From NCBI RefSeq assembly GCF_934190775.1, contig NZ_CAKPTG010000001.1:152563-216562 (forward strand): DNA of 64,000 nt, written 5' to 3'. The notes below the pieces were generated by a model, which did no database searches, was not told where the DNA came from, and saw only the letters and a list, made by a program, of their open reading frames with translations. Both the position numbers and the translations under genes were made by a program. Position 1 is the first letter of the stretch; the number at the start of each line of letters is the position of its first letter. Shown piece after piece: positions 7,956 to 16,089 of the stretch. The stretch comes from an uncultured Phascolarctobacterium sp. GTDB lineage: Bacteria; Bacillota; Negativicutes; Acidaminococcales; Acidaminococcaceae.

Positions 7956-9530
7956 ATGGCAAAATTAACTTTCCGCAGGCATAAATTAGCGGCACTCATC
8001 TGCACAGCTGCTTTATTGCTGCCAGCCTCAGTCCAAGCTAAACGCCTGACGATTCTTTATGTGCCCTTAGACAACAGACCAGTCTGCTCGTCCTATGTGC
8101 AACAGACCATGGAGGCAGCAAACTGCAAAATCATCCTGCCACCCGAAAAATATATTGCCAGCAACGAAAAAAACGGTAACCCTGACGGCATTTGGGAATG
8201 GCTGGAGCACAAGGCTCCCAAGGCCGATGCTGCTGTTATCAGCACCGACAGCCTGATTTATGGTGGCCTTGTTGCCTCGCGTACACACAACATCAGTCAA
8301 GAAGAGCTGCAAAACCGCGTTAAGCATCTGTACGCATTAAAAACCACTTTACCGATAAAACTCTACGCTTTTTCGACGATCATGCGCACACCACGTGCCA
8401 GCAAAGGGCGTGTAGAGCCGCCTTACTACAGTAGTATCGGCCCCAGCATCTTTGCCTACAGCCAGCTTTTAGACAAGCAGGACCAGGGCAAGCTGTCGCC
8501 CGCCGAAAGGCTGACCATGCAGGCACTAGAGCGCAATATGAAAAAAGCAGAGCTAGGCGACTGGCTCGAGCGACGCGAAAAAAATCTGCTTGTCAACCAG
8601 GAGCTTACACGCATGGCCCGCAATGGCAAATTTCATTATTTTGCCATCGGTAAGGATGACAATGCTACTCTTTCCGCTACGCACATGGAAGGACGCAAAA
8701 TCAGCCTGAGCACCTTTGATATGAGCAGAGACAGCTTCCAGATTCTTGATGGTGTTGACCAGCTAGGCCTGCTTTTAATCGCCCGTGCCTACAACGAGGC
8801 TAGCGGCAGCAAGCCTTCTGTCTACCCAATGTACAGTGCGGGAGCAGGCGCTGCTACCCTGCCGCAATACAGCGACGCACGCCTGCAGGACAGCGTACCG
8901 CAGCAGATTATCGCTGCCGGTGCAGTACAAGCTCAATCTGCTGACAGTGCTGACCTGATTTTGGCACTCAACACGCCACAGGACGGCATCGTCAAGGATT
9001 CTACCGCTGACGACAATCAGCCCTTTGCTTCCGTTGCCAACAAAAATTTTATCGGACTTATCGGCAAGCAGCTCCAGGCAGGACGCAAGGTTTCACTGGC
9101 TGATATCAGCTATTCCAACGGTGCCGACAACGGCTTTATGCAGCTATTGTCAAATAGCGGTGAGCTTGAGCACCTAACGGCCTACAACGGCTGGAACACC
9201 GGCGATAACGCCGTAGGCTATGCCATCGCCCAGGGACTTATCGCCCGCGACATGAGCAGCGAAGCACGCAATCTGTTGCTGCGCCAACGCCTCATCGACG
9301 ATTGGTTTTACCAAAGCAATGCGCGTCGCAGCATTTCCAACGAGCTGGAAAAGCATAACCGTGAGGATTTGAAATATGACCTTGCTACAGAAGAAAAAGT
9401 AATCCTGCAGCAGGTTACCGCAGACTGCCAAAGCATGGTTAATGATTGTCCGCTGACAAAAGGTACTAAGTTCTCACTTTCCTTCCCCTGGAAGCGTTTA
9501 TTCGAGGTAGACGTGGAAATAAAAAAATAA
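7956..9530 (+). CDS. DUF4127 family protein, copy 2
   Basis: A 524-residue paralogue of the gene at 3763. It begins with a clear signal peptide (basic residues then LAALICTAALLLPASVQA, with an AxA cleavage site near residue 28), followed at once by the hallmark LTILYVPLDNRPVCSSY, then IILPPEKYIASN and AAVISTDSLIYGGLVASR. The C-terminus FSFPWKRLFEVDVE matches the family end. It is therefore exported, probably periplasmic. A GGAGG ribosome site is nine bases before the ATG. The function of the family is unknown. The two copies are clearly diverged, so the duplication is old or they were acquired separately. Confidence 0.88.
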   Translation: MAKLTFRRHKLAALICTAALLLPASVQAKRLTILYVPLDNRPVCSSYVQQTMEAANCKIILPPEKYIASNEKNGNPDGIWEWLEHKAPKADAAVISTDSLIYGGLVASRTHNISQEELQNRVKHLYALKTTLPIKLYAFSTIMRTPRASKGRVEPPYYSSIGPSIFAYSQLLDKQDQGKLSPAERLTMQALERNMKKAELGDWLERREKNLLVNQELTRMARNGKFHYFAIGKDDNATLSATHMEGRKISLSTFDMSRDSFQILDGVDQLGLLLIARAYNEASGSKPSVYPMYSAGAGAATLPQYSDARLQDSVPQQIIAAGAVQAQSADSADLILALNTPQDGIVKDSTADDNQPFASVANKNFIGLIGKQLQAGRKVSLADISYSNGADNGFMQLLSNSGELEHLTAYNGWNTGDNAVGYAIAQGLIARDMSSEARNLLLRQRLIDDWFYQSNARRSISNELEKHNREDLKYDLATEEKVILQQVTADCQSMVNDCPLTKGTKFSLSFPWKRLFEVDVEIKK

Positions 9531-9536
9531 GAAAAC

Positions 9537-9582
9537 AAAGCGCAGAGCATTGCAGCCAAAAACTGACAAGCTCTGCGCTTTT
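9537..9582 (+). terminator. Terminator of DUF4127 copy 2
   Basis: Arms AAAGCGCAGAGC and GCTCTGCGCTTTT enclose about 21 bases and end in a T run, starting 7 bp after the stop codon. Confidence 0.85.
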
Positions 9583-9631
9583 ATTATGCCAACGTTTGTA
9601 TGTAACAGTCGATAAGAAAATTTTCTGCAAC

Positions 9632-9671
9632 AAAAATCTCCCGTCACTTACGTGACAGGAGATTTTGTTTT
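9632..9671. terminator. Terminator downstream of DASS copy 1
   Basis: AAAATCTCC...GGAGATTTT with an inner GTCAC/GTGAC pair, T-rich on both exits. It lies 73 bp after the minus-strand DASS gene and can also back up the plus-strand terminator. Confidence 0.8.
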
Positions 9672-9743
9672 TGGTTTCATAAAGCACGTTCCAGTACGTC
9701 AATTTGTGACGAAGCATATGGTGCTTTATTCGTCAGCCTGGTA

Positions 9744-11018
9744 TTATTTGCCAGGGAAGAACGGCCATACCATCGGAATAACAACCAGGGATACTACGAA
9801 AGCTACCAGAACTAAGCCGGTACCAGCTTTAACATAGTCCATGAATTTGTAGCCGCCAGGGCCAAGTACCAGAGTATTCGGAGGAGTACCTACCGGAGTT
9901 GCGAATGCGCAGGATGCTGCAACAGCGATAGCCATCAGAACTGCCTTCGGGTCAGCGCCTAATTGTTTGGAGATTGCAATACCGATCGGGCACAGCAGAG
10001 CTGCGGATGCGGTATTGGACATGAACTGAGTCAGGCCGCAGGACAGGATGAACAGAACTGCGGTTACAACCAACGGAGAAGGAGAGCCGCCCATCAGGCT
10101 AACGGTCCATTCAGCGATGAGTTTGCCAGCGCCAGTTTTATCCATAGCGGTAGATACAGGCATCATACCTGCGAACAGGAAGATGGTTACCCAGTCGATA
10201 GAAGCATAAGCTTGTTTTTCAGTCAAGCAACCGGTCAGTACGCAAACCAGAGCGCCGATGATAGCGGCCATTTCCAGGGTTACGCCTTTGATACCCAGTG
10301 CCATTACGATAACAACTGCCAGCAGGATAATACCGGAGATAATCATTTTCTTGGAATCGGTGCTGTTAGCTTCGATTTCCTGTTCAATCTCCTGGTCAGC
10401 ATCAAGCTCAACCTTCGGGAGCAGATGTTTACCGATGAACATCATGTACAGCATACCAGCAACAGATACCGGAATACCGATCCATGCGAATTCGAAGAAG
10501 CCGAATGCAGGGAGACCAGCAGCGGTCATTGCACCAGTAGCAATGATGTTAGGAGGTGTGCCAACCATGGTGATGATACCGCCCCAACCGCAGGCAAATG
10601 CCAAAGGCATTAACTGACGGGAAGCCGGAATCTTAGCTGCAGAGCAGATACCTAATGCTACAGGCAACAGGCAAGCTGCAGTACCAGTGTTGGAAAGCAC
10701 GGAAGAAAGAACGGTACCAACAACCATCAGACCAAACATCAGGCTGTTTTCACCAGTGCCGCACAGATGAACTACTTTGTTACCGATAGCCTGAGCTAAA
10801 CCGGTGTAGAACATTGCTGCACCAACAACGAACATGCCGGCGAACAATACAACGGTGGAGTTAGACAAGCCGCTAAATACTTGTTTAGCAGGAATCAGGC
10901 CTAACAGGCCGCACGCAATAGCGCCAGCGGTCGCAGTAATTGCCAAAGGAATGAGTTCGGTTACGAAGAATAACGCAACTACTGCCAAGAGGATTAAACA
11001 CTTAATTGCAGGGGACAT
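9744..11018 (-). CDS. DASS (SLC13) family anion transporter, copy 1
   Basis: This 424-residue membrane protein belongs to the divalent anion:sodium symporter family, which imports C4-dicarboxylates, tartrate, citrate or sulfate. It has 11 or so hydrophobic segments and the two inverted-repeat signatures, SNTGTAACLLP (about residue 109) and SNTASAALLCP (about residue 341), that in VcINDY bind sodium and the carboxylate. The central loop near residues 205-220 is acidic and cytoplasmic. The substrate cannot be read from sequence; succinate or tartrate are the best guesses from context. It is the most downstream of three tandem copies, each with its own promoter region and a TGTTGC-type operator. 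SD AGGAGG precedes the ATG. Confidence 0.9.
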   Translation of the reverse strand: MSPAIKCLILLAVVALFFVTELIPLAITATAGAIACGLLGLIPAKQVFSGLSNSTVVLFAGMFVVGAAMFYTGLAQAIGNKVVHLCGTGENSLMFGLMVVGTVLSSVLSNTGTAACLLPVALGICSAAKIPASRQLMPLAFACGWGGIITMVGTPPNIIATGAMTAAGLPAFGFFEFAWIGIPVSVAGMLYMMFIGKHLLPKVELDADQEIEQEIEANSTDSKKMIISGIILLAVVIVMALGIKGVTLEMAAIIGALVCVLTGCLTEKQAYASIDWVTIFLFAGMMPVSTAMDKTGAGKLIAEWTVSLMGGSPSPLVVTAVLFILSCGLTQFMSNTASAALLCPIGIAISKQLGADPKAVLMAIAVAASCAFATPVGTPPNTLVLGPGGYKFMDYVKAGTGLVLVAFVVSLVVIPMVWPFFPGK

Positions 11019-11158
11019 TTTAAGTTCCTCCTTTGTAAAAAAATTTTATATACAATGTCATCTGGACATTATATAACATTAAGTATAGCTTTGTGAAAGT
11101 ACATATAAAAGCAATCTTTTTTACTTTATTAAGTATTGTTATTTGCTTTGTTGAGTTT

Positions 11159-11201
11159 ATGATAACAGCATTTTTTCTGCACTTCTGTTGCTTGAGCAAC
11201 A
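11159..11201 (-). promoter_or_regulatory. Predicted Crp/Fnr-type operator and -10 box of DASS copy 1
   Basis: The palindrome TGTTGCTTGAGCAACA (11186-11201) has perfect 7-bp arms. Twenty-one bp further downstream on the minus strand is the -10 box TATCAT (11164-11159). This puts the palindrome centre about 41-42 bp before the predicted start point, the class II activator position. The same layout recurs at copies 2 and 3. The regulator encoded at 14895 is the likely ligand. Confidence 0.72.
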
Positions 11202-11353
11202 CAATTTTTAGCACCTGCTCTTCATATCGCATATATGACCACGCCATCATAAATCTTTTATCATTATTTCAATCCTTATAGATTAATACTTATTTTCTTC
11301 TCCAAGGCGGTTATTAAGCACCTTTAATTGAATCTCTTTATTTTTATTAAAGC

Positions 11354-11385
11354 AAAAATGCCATGCAAATACGCACGGCATTTTT
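11354..11385 (-). terminator. Terminator of DASS copy 2
   Basis: AAAAATGCC...GGCATTTTT with an inner TGC/GCA pair, 61 bp after the copy 2 stop codon. Confidence 0.85.
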
Positions 11386-11446
11386 ACCACTTTCTTTAGT
11401 TTTTTAAGTAAAGTAAGTACTAATTTGTCATAATATTATGTGTTGC

Positions 11447-12721
11447 TCACTTGCCTGGGAAGAACGGCCATACGATTGGAATTACAATCAGGGATACGAT
11501 GAAGCATACGATTACCAGACCGGTACCAGCTTTAACATAATCCATGAATTTGTAGCCGCCAGGGCCAAGCACCAGAGTGTTCGGAGGAGTACCTACCGGA
11601 GTTGCGAATGCGCAGGAAGCTGCAACAGCGATTGCCATGATAACAGCCTTCGGATCAGCATTGAGCTGTTTAGCAATTGCTACACCAATCGGGCACAGCA
11701 GAGCTGCAGATGCAGTGTTGGACATGAACTGAGTCAGAATGCAGGAGAGTGCAAACAGTACAGCAGTTACAACCATCGGGGAAGGATCGCCGCCCATCAG
11801 GCCAACAGTCCATTCAGCAATGAGCTTGCCAGCGCCGGTTTTATCCATAGCGGTGGATACAGGCATCATACCTGCGAACAGGAAGATGGTTACCCAGTCA
11901 ATGGAAGCATAAGCTTGTTTTTCGGTTAAGCAACCGGTCAGTACGCAAATCAGCGCGCCGATAATAGCAGCCATTTCTAGAGTTACGCCTTTGATATCGA
12001 GAGCCATTACCAGAACAACGGCAATCAGGATAGCACCGGAGATAATCTGTTTTTTGCTGTCAGTGCTGGTAGCTTCGATTTCCTGCTCAATATCCTGGTC
12101 AGCATCAAGCTCAACCTTCGGCAGCAGGTGTTTACCGATAAACATCATGTACAGCATGCCGGCAATGGATACCGGAATACCGATCCAGGCAAATTCGAAG
12201 AAGCCAAAGCTCGGCAGGCCGGCAGCAGTCAGAGCGCCAGTTGCAATGATGTTAGGCGGTGTGCCTACCATGGTAATGATACCGCCCCAACCGCAGGCAA
12301 ATGCCAGAGGCATTAATTGACGGGAAGCAGGAATCTTCGCTGCGGAGCAGATGCCTAATGCTACAGGCAGCAGGCAGGCCGCAGTACCAGTGTTGGAAAG
12401 CACGGAAGAAAGTGCAGTGCCGACAATCATCAGACCAAACATCAGGCTGTTTTCACCGGTTCCGCACAGATGTACAACCTTGTTACCGATGGACTGTGCC
12501 AAGCCGGTGTAAAACATTGCTGCACCTACAACGAACATGCCGGCAAATAATACTACGGTAGAGTTAGATAAACCACTAAAAACTTGCTTAGCAGGCAGTA
12601 AACCTAACAGGCCACAGGCGATAGCACCGGCAGTAGCAGTGATTGCTAATGGAATGAGTTCAGTAATGAAAAATAATGCAACCACAGCCAACAGAATCAA
12701 ACACTTAATAGCAGGGGACAT
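11447..12721 (-). CDS. DASS (SLC13) family anion transporter, copy 2
   Basis: A 424-residue paralogue, nearly identical to copy 1 by eye and also collinear at the DNA level. It keeps both SNT signatures (SNTGTAACLLP and SNTASAALLCP), the hydrophobic profile and the PFFPGK C-terminus. Differences concentrate in the cytoplasmic loop near residue 215 and in a few membrane positions such as ILTQFMSNT in place of GLTQFMSNT. The high identity suggests recent duplication or gene conversion between the two. The ATG follows AGGAGG. The copy has its own operator and terminator, so the three genes are expressed as separate units rather than as one operon. Confidence 0.9.
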   Translation of the reverse strand: MSPAIKCLILLAVVALFFITELIPLAITATAGAIACGLLGLLPAKQVFSGLSNSTVVLFAGMFVVGAAMFYTGLAQSIGNKVVHLCGTGENSLMFGLMIVGTALSSVLSNTGTAACLLPVALGICSAAKIPASRQLMPLAFACGWGGIITMVGTPPNIIATGALTAAGLPSFGFFEFAWIGIPVSIAGMLYMMFIGKHLLPKVELDADQDIEQEIEATSTDSKKQIISGAILIAVVLVMALDIKGVTLEMAAIIGALICVLTGCLTEKQAYASIDWVTIFLFAGMMPVSTAMDKTGAGKLIAEWTVGLMGGDPSPMVVTAVLFALSCILTQFMSNTASAALLCPIGVAIAKQLNADPKAVIMAIAVAASCAFATPVGTPPNTLVLGPGGYKFMDYVKAGTGLVIVCFIVSLIVIPIVWPFFPGK

Positions 12722-12803
12722 AATAGTTTCCTCCTTTTGTAAGTATTTAGGAAATGTATAATTATAACTTTTTATGAGTTTTTTCTACATTCCCGTTGTC
12801 TTA

Positions 12804-12846
12804 ATATTAACGTAAAAACTCTGCTTATAATGTGGCTTGAGCAACA
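12804..12846 (-). promoter_or_regulatory. Predicted Crp/Fnr-type operator and -10 box of DASS copy 2
   Basis: TGTGGCTTGAGCAACA (12831-12846) differs from the copy 1 site at one base of one arm. The -10 box TAATAT (12809-12804, minus strand) starts 21 bp downstream of it, exactly as at copy 1, although the surrounding DNA is not conserved. Confidence 0.7.
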
Positions 12847-13023
12847 CTTTTATATGTTTTTCAGAATATTTTAACTGATTTTATTTACATTATATTTATT
12901 TAATTTTTTAAAGTTATTTTTAGTACCTGTAGTGCCATTATTATGTATCTAGATACTAAAAAGCTGCGACATATTATAAGCTGTCAACACTTTATTTTTA
13001 TCATCTTCTCCCGCCTATATAAC

Positions 13024-13068
13024 AGCAGAAGGCCGCTGCGCTTTTACAGCAACAGCGACCTTTCTGCA
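13024..13068 (-). terminator. Hairpin after DASS copy 3
   Basis: GCAGAAGG.CCGCTG pairs with CAGCGACCTTTCTGC (one bulge). No T run follows on the minus strand, so termination is only plausible. Confidence 0.5.
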
Positions 13069-13104
13069 AGTGTTTGATTCAGGGAGTTGTCTAATATATG
13101 AGCA

Positions 13105-14373
13105 TTAAGGGAAGAACGGCCATACCATCGGAATGACAACCAAGCTTACAACGAAGCATACCAGCACCAGACCGGTTCCGCATTTCACATAGTCCATAAA
13201 TTTGTAGCCGCCGGGGCCGAGCACCAGAGTACAAGGCGGAGTGCCAACAGGAGTTGCGAATGCACAGGATGCCGCAACAGCAATCGCCATTACAACAGCC
13301 TTGGGATCTGCATTCAGCTGTTTAGCAATCGCTATACCAATCGGGCAGAGCAACGCAGCAGAAGCGGTGTTGGACATGAACTGTGTCAGGAAGCAGGAGA
13401 TGGAAAACAGTACTATTGTTACAATAAGCGGTGTAGGTTCGCCGCCCATCAGTCCCACTGCCCAGTTGGCAATCAGCTTGCCTGCACCAGTTTTATCCAT
13501 TGCAGTGGACACAGGCATCATACCTGCAAACAGAAAGATGGTTACCCAGTCGATAGAGGAATAAGCCTGTTTTTCAGTCAGGCAGCCGGTAAGTACGCAT
13601 ACCAGAGCACCGATAATAGCAGTCATTTCCAAGCTGATAAACTTCAAATCCAAGGCCATTACGATTACGCAGACCAACAGGATAATACCGGAAATCATTT
13701 GCTTTTTCTTATCATGGGTAGTAGCTTCAATTTCCTGTTCGATTTCCTGGTCTGCATCAAGCTCTGCCTTCGGCAGCAGATACTTGCCAATCAGCAGCAT
13801 ATAGAGAATACCTGCTACAGATAAAGGAATACCGATCCAGGCAAATTCAAAGAAGCTGAAGCCCGGCAAACCGGCAGCTGTCAGAGCGCCACTGCCGATA
13901 ATATTTGGCGGTGTACCAACCAGCGTAATAATGCCGCCCCAACCGCAAGCATATGCCATCGGCAATAGCTGGCGGGACGCAGGGTTTTTGGAAGCAGCAC
14001 AGATACCAAGTGCTACTGGCATCAGACAGGCACAGGTACCGGTGTTGGAAAGAACAGAAGAAAGAGCTGTTCCGACAAGCATTAAGCCAAGCATCAGGCT
14101 GTTTTCACCGGTGCCGAAAATATGCACTACCTTTTCACCCAAAGCCTGAGCTAATCCGGTGTAGAACATTGCCGCGCCAACTACGAACATGCCGGCAAAC
14201 AGTACTACAGTAGAGTTAGAGAGACCGCTGAAAACCTGCTTAGCCGGAATCAAGCCCAACAAGCCACAGGCAACAGCACCGCCGATTGCAGTAATTGCCA
14301 AAGGTATAATTTCAGTCACAAAAAACAAAGCAATTACCGCTAACAGAATTAAACATTTGATTGCGGGGGACAT
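13105..14373 (-). CDS. DASS (SLC13) family anion transporter, copy 3
   Basis: A 422-residue member of the same family and the most diverged of the three. It retains SNTGTCACLMP and SNTASAALLCP, though the first motif has Cys for Ala, and VGTPPCTLVLG where copies 1 and 2 have VGTPPNTLVLG, both near the predicted substrate site; this may mean a different anion. The protein stops two residues earlier, at PFFP. The start is the ATG at 14371-14373, eight bases after AGGAGG; an in-frame codon 36 bases further upstream has no ribosome site. Sodium-coupled uptake of a dicarboxylate is inferred from the family. Confidence 0.9.
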   Translation of the reverse strand: MSPAIKCLILLAVIALFFVTEIIPLAITAIGGAVACGLLGLIPAKQVFSGLSNSTVVLFAGMFVVGAAMFYTGLAQALGEKVVHIFGTGENSLMLGLMLVGTALSSVLSNTGTCACLMPVALGICAASKNPASRQLLPMAYACGWGGIITLVGTPPNIIGSGALTAAGLPGFSFFEFAWIGIPLSVAGILYMLLIGKYLLPKAELDADQEIEQEIEATTHDKKKQMISGIILLVCVIVMALDLKFISLEMTAIIGALVCVLTGCLTEKQAYSSIDWVTIFLFAGMMPVSTAMDKTGAGKLIANWAVGLMGGEPTPLIVTIVLFSISCFLTQFMSNTASAALLCPIGIAIAKQLNADPKAVVMAIAVAASCAFATPVGTPPCTLVLGPGGYKFMDYVKCGTGLVLVCFVVSLVVIPMVWPFFP

Positions 14374-14446
14374 AAGCAATACCTCCTTTAATCTTTTTTC
14401 GAAAGTCACATATCACCGAATTCTTATATGCTCTTCCGTTGATTTC

Positions 14447-14490
14447 ATGATAGCATTCCTCCCCATCTCCGCGCCGTAGCCTAGGCAACA
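14447..14490 (-). promoter_or_regulatory. Predicted Crp/Fnr-type operator and -10 box of DASS copy 3
   Basis: CGTAGCCTAGGCAACA (14475-14490) is a weaker match: the core GCCTAGGC is symmetric and one arm reads GGCAACA. The -10 box TATCAT (14452-14447, minus strand) begins 22 bp downstream, against 21 bp at the other two copies. Confidence 0.6.
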
Positions 14491-14773
14491 AATTTATTAT
14501 ATTTTGCATAATCTTTTTCATATTTTAGTTTCTAAATTCCATATTTTTTATTGTAACTTTATTTATAAAGTTACGTATCTTATTTTAGTTACTTAAGCGC
14601 CGTTTTAGGCTACACTGGTGCTAATTTTTAAAATAATTCAAGCAAATTAAAGAGACCATCAAGGATTTGAAAAACGCCTTTTTTCAGTGTCAAGACTTTG
14701 GAAAATCTCTCTTTTGGACTGTCAAGTACTATGGGTACAGTATGCCTGCCCAACGCGCCACCTCAGCCCCAAC

Positions 14774-14813
14774 AAAAAAGACCATACAGAGTCATTGCAA
14801 CTCCTGTATGGTC
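14774..14813 (-). terminator. Terminator of the Crp/Fnr regulator gene
   Basis: GACCATACAG...CTGTATGGTC followed by TTTTTT on the minus strand, about 80 bp after the stop codon. Confidence 0.88.
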
Positions 14814-14894
14814 GTGTTCAGCAAACCCTTCTTACCAAGGCAGTACGCAAAGCCTGCTTTCCGCAGCTTACACTGCGCCTTTTAAAATATAAGC

Positions 14895-15581
14895 TTATAA
14901 ATCCGTATGCGAATGCTCCAGAATCTCAAAAGTATTCTTTTCAAAGCTAATCACCCCATCAGCACGCATGCGCGCCAGCTCCCTAGTCAAAGCACTGCGG
15001 TCAGCATCAAGATAATTAGCCAGATCAGTGCGGTTAAAGGGAATAGTAAACTTGTCACTGCCATTGTACTTAGCTTCCTGCTCCAGGTACGCCATAATCT
15101 TACCGCGCAAGGTCTTTTTGCAAAGAATTTCCGTTTTCTCAATCAGACGCGTATTATTATCCGCCAGAATTGAAACGATATTACACATCAGACGTCTGTT
15201 GGTCTCATTATGATTTGTACCATCAAACAGCATTCTGCCTAACGGAAGCATCAGAATCTCGCTGTCGCTTGCAGCAAAATAGCTTACCACACTGCGGTCA
15301 CTCAGCTTACCCAGGTAGTTTTCCGCAAAAACATCGCCTGCTCCCAAATTGGCAATAATGGATTTTTCACCCCAGATATCCTCTTTAATCATCTGAACAG
15401 TGCCTTCCATGACAACGCATAAATTTTCGATGCAGTCACCTGCCAGATAAATATAGTCAGACTTAGGGAAATGCTTAATCAGTCCATGAAACTTGTGCAG
15501 AACCTCGTTAATCTCTTCTCTGCCCAAGCCTTTAAACAACGGTATATCATGATAATTCGGTGCAAACATTTTTACTGCCAT
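14895..15581 (-). CDS. Crp/Fnr family transcription regulator
   Basis: A 228-residue regulator with an N-terminal cyclic-nucleotide-binding-type beta roll (residues about 10-125, including LAGDCIENLCVVMEGTVQM and LGAGDVFAENYLG) and a C-terminal winged helix whose recognition region is FNRTDLANYLDADRSALTREL (about residues 177-197). It lacks the N-terminal cysteine set of iron-sulfur Fnr proteins, so oxygen sensing through a cluster is unlikely. The ligand is unknown. A perfect copy of the palindrome found upstream of the three DASS genes lies 108 bp before its start, implying autoregulation and control of the transporters. Alternative: a remote regulator with other targets. Confidence 0.88.
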   Translation of the reverse strand: MAVKMFAPNYHDIPLFKGLGREEINEVLHKFHGLIKHFPKSDYIYLAGDCIENLCVVMEGTVQMIKEDIWGEKSIIANLGAGDVFAENYLGKLSDRSVVSYFAASDSEILMLPLGRMLFDGTNHNETNRRLMCNIVSILADNNTRLIEKTEILCKKTLRGKIMAYLEQEAKYNGSDKFTIPFNRTDLANYLDADRSALTRELARMRADGVISFEKNTFEILEHSHTDL

Positions 15582-15688
15582 ATTATCACCAGCCTTCTAT
15601 TTCATATTAGTTATTCCGTATCCTTATTATACCCAAATTAAAATACATATGTAAATATTATGTAACTAAAGTAAACGTTTAGTAATTT

Positions 15689-15704
15689 TGTTGCTCAAGC
15701 AACA
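15689..15704 (-). promoter_or_regulatory. Palindromic operator upstream of the Crp/Fnr gene
   Basis: TGTTGCTCAAGCAACA is the exact reverse complement of the DASS copy 1 site. No -10 box stands at the 21-22 bp spacing; the nearest, TACATA (15664-15659), is 24 bp away, so its role here may be autorepression rather than class II activation. Confidence 0.65.
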
Positions 15705-15893
15705 TTTCCCCTGTTTTTTCATAGCGCCCAAAAGCCCCAAAGACTGCGGTTTCAGGCACTATCTGCCTTCACTTACATAACTTACAAAATTATTCTTTTC
15801 TGAGATGTTTTGTAAATAAAGAAAGCGCTTGTAAGCTGTAAAAACGTTGCAATGGCAACGCACGCAAATTGTCAGGCAATTTATAATATAACC

Positions 15894-15983
15894 ATAATAA
15901 CCTTAAGACATTTGCTGGGACGTTGTTCCTTATACCAATTACTTTGCCGGTACATTTTGAGGGAAGTGTACCGGAATTTTTTT
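15894..15983 (+). ncRNA. Candidate short RNA ending in a strong terminator
   Basis: A TATAAT at 15882-15887 and a terminator at 15947-15983 (CCGGTACA...TGTACCGG then seven T) would bound an RNA of about 90 nt with no reading frame. The -35 region is poor. It could instead be the tail of an unrecognised transcript. No known RNA family was recognised. Confidence 0.3.
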
Positions 15984-16027
15984 GCTGTAACAGCATTGCT
16001 TAAGGCAAAACGCTTCGGCTATATAAC

Positions 16028-16061
16028 AAAAACGCAGGCTTTCCGCAAGCCTGCGTTTTTT
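16028..16061. terminator. radA operon terminator
   Basis: AACGCAGGCTT...AAGCCTGCGTT with A and T runs on the two sides, 29 bp after the radA stop. Confidence 0.88.
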
Positions 16062-16089
16062 GCATCTGACTACTATATAAGCATTTACC

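Larger units (their letters stand above)
11019..11446. other. 428-bp intergenic region between DASS copies 1 and 2
   Basis: It holds the promoter and operator of copy 1 (11159-11201) and the terminator of copy 2 (11354-11385). The 140 bp between the -10 box and the copy 1 start is an AT-rich leader in which I see no reading frame with a ribosome site. Confidence 0.7.
12722..13104. other. 383-bp intergenic region between DASS copies 2 and 3
   Basis: Contains the operator and -10 box of copy 2 (12804-12846) and a hairpin after copy 3 (13024-13068). The AT-rich stretch 12847-13020 shows no gene or structured element I can support. Confidence 0.7.
14374..14894. other. 521-bp region between DASS copy 3 and the Crp/Fnr gene
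   Basis: Besides the copy 3 promoter and operator (14447-14490) and the terminator of the regulator gene (14774-14813) it contains a perfect 8-bp hairpin GTAACTTT/AAAGTTAC (14553-14574). Short frames at 14667-14890 lack a ribosome site and share no features with known proteins; I do not call them. Confidence 0.6.
15582..16089. other. 508-bp intergenic region before the Crp/Fnr gene
   Basis: Holds the regulator's operator (15689-15704), a plus-strand hairpin terminator with no gene in front of it (15947-15983) and the radA terminator (16028-16061). I see no protein gene. Confidence 0.6.

Noticed and set aside
14667..14950. Three overlapping plus-strand frames before the Crp/Fnr gene
   Set aside because: No ribosome site, overlap with the minus-strand terminator at 14774-14813, and no similarity to any family I know.
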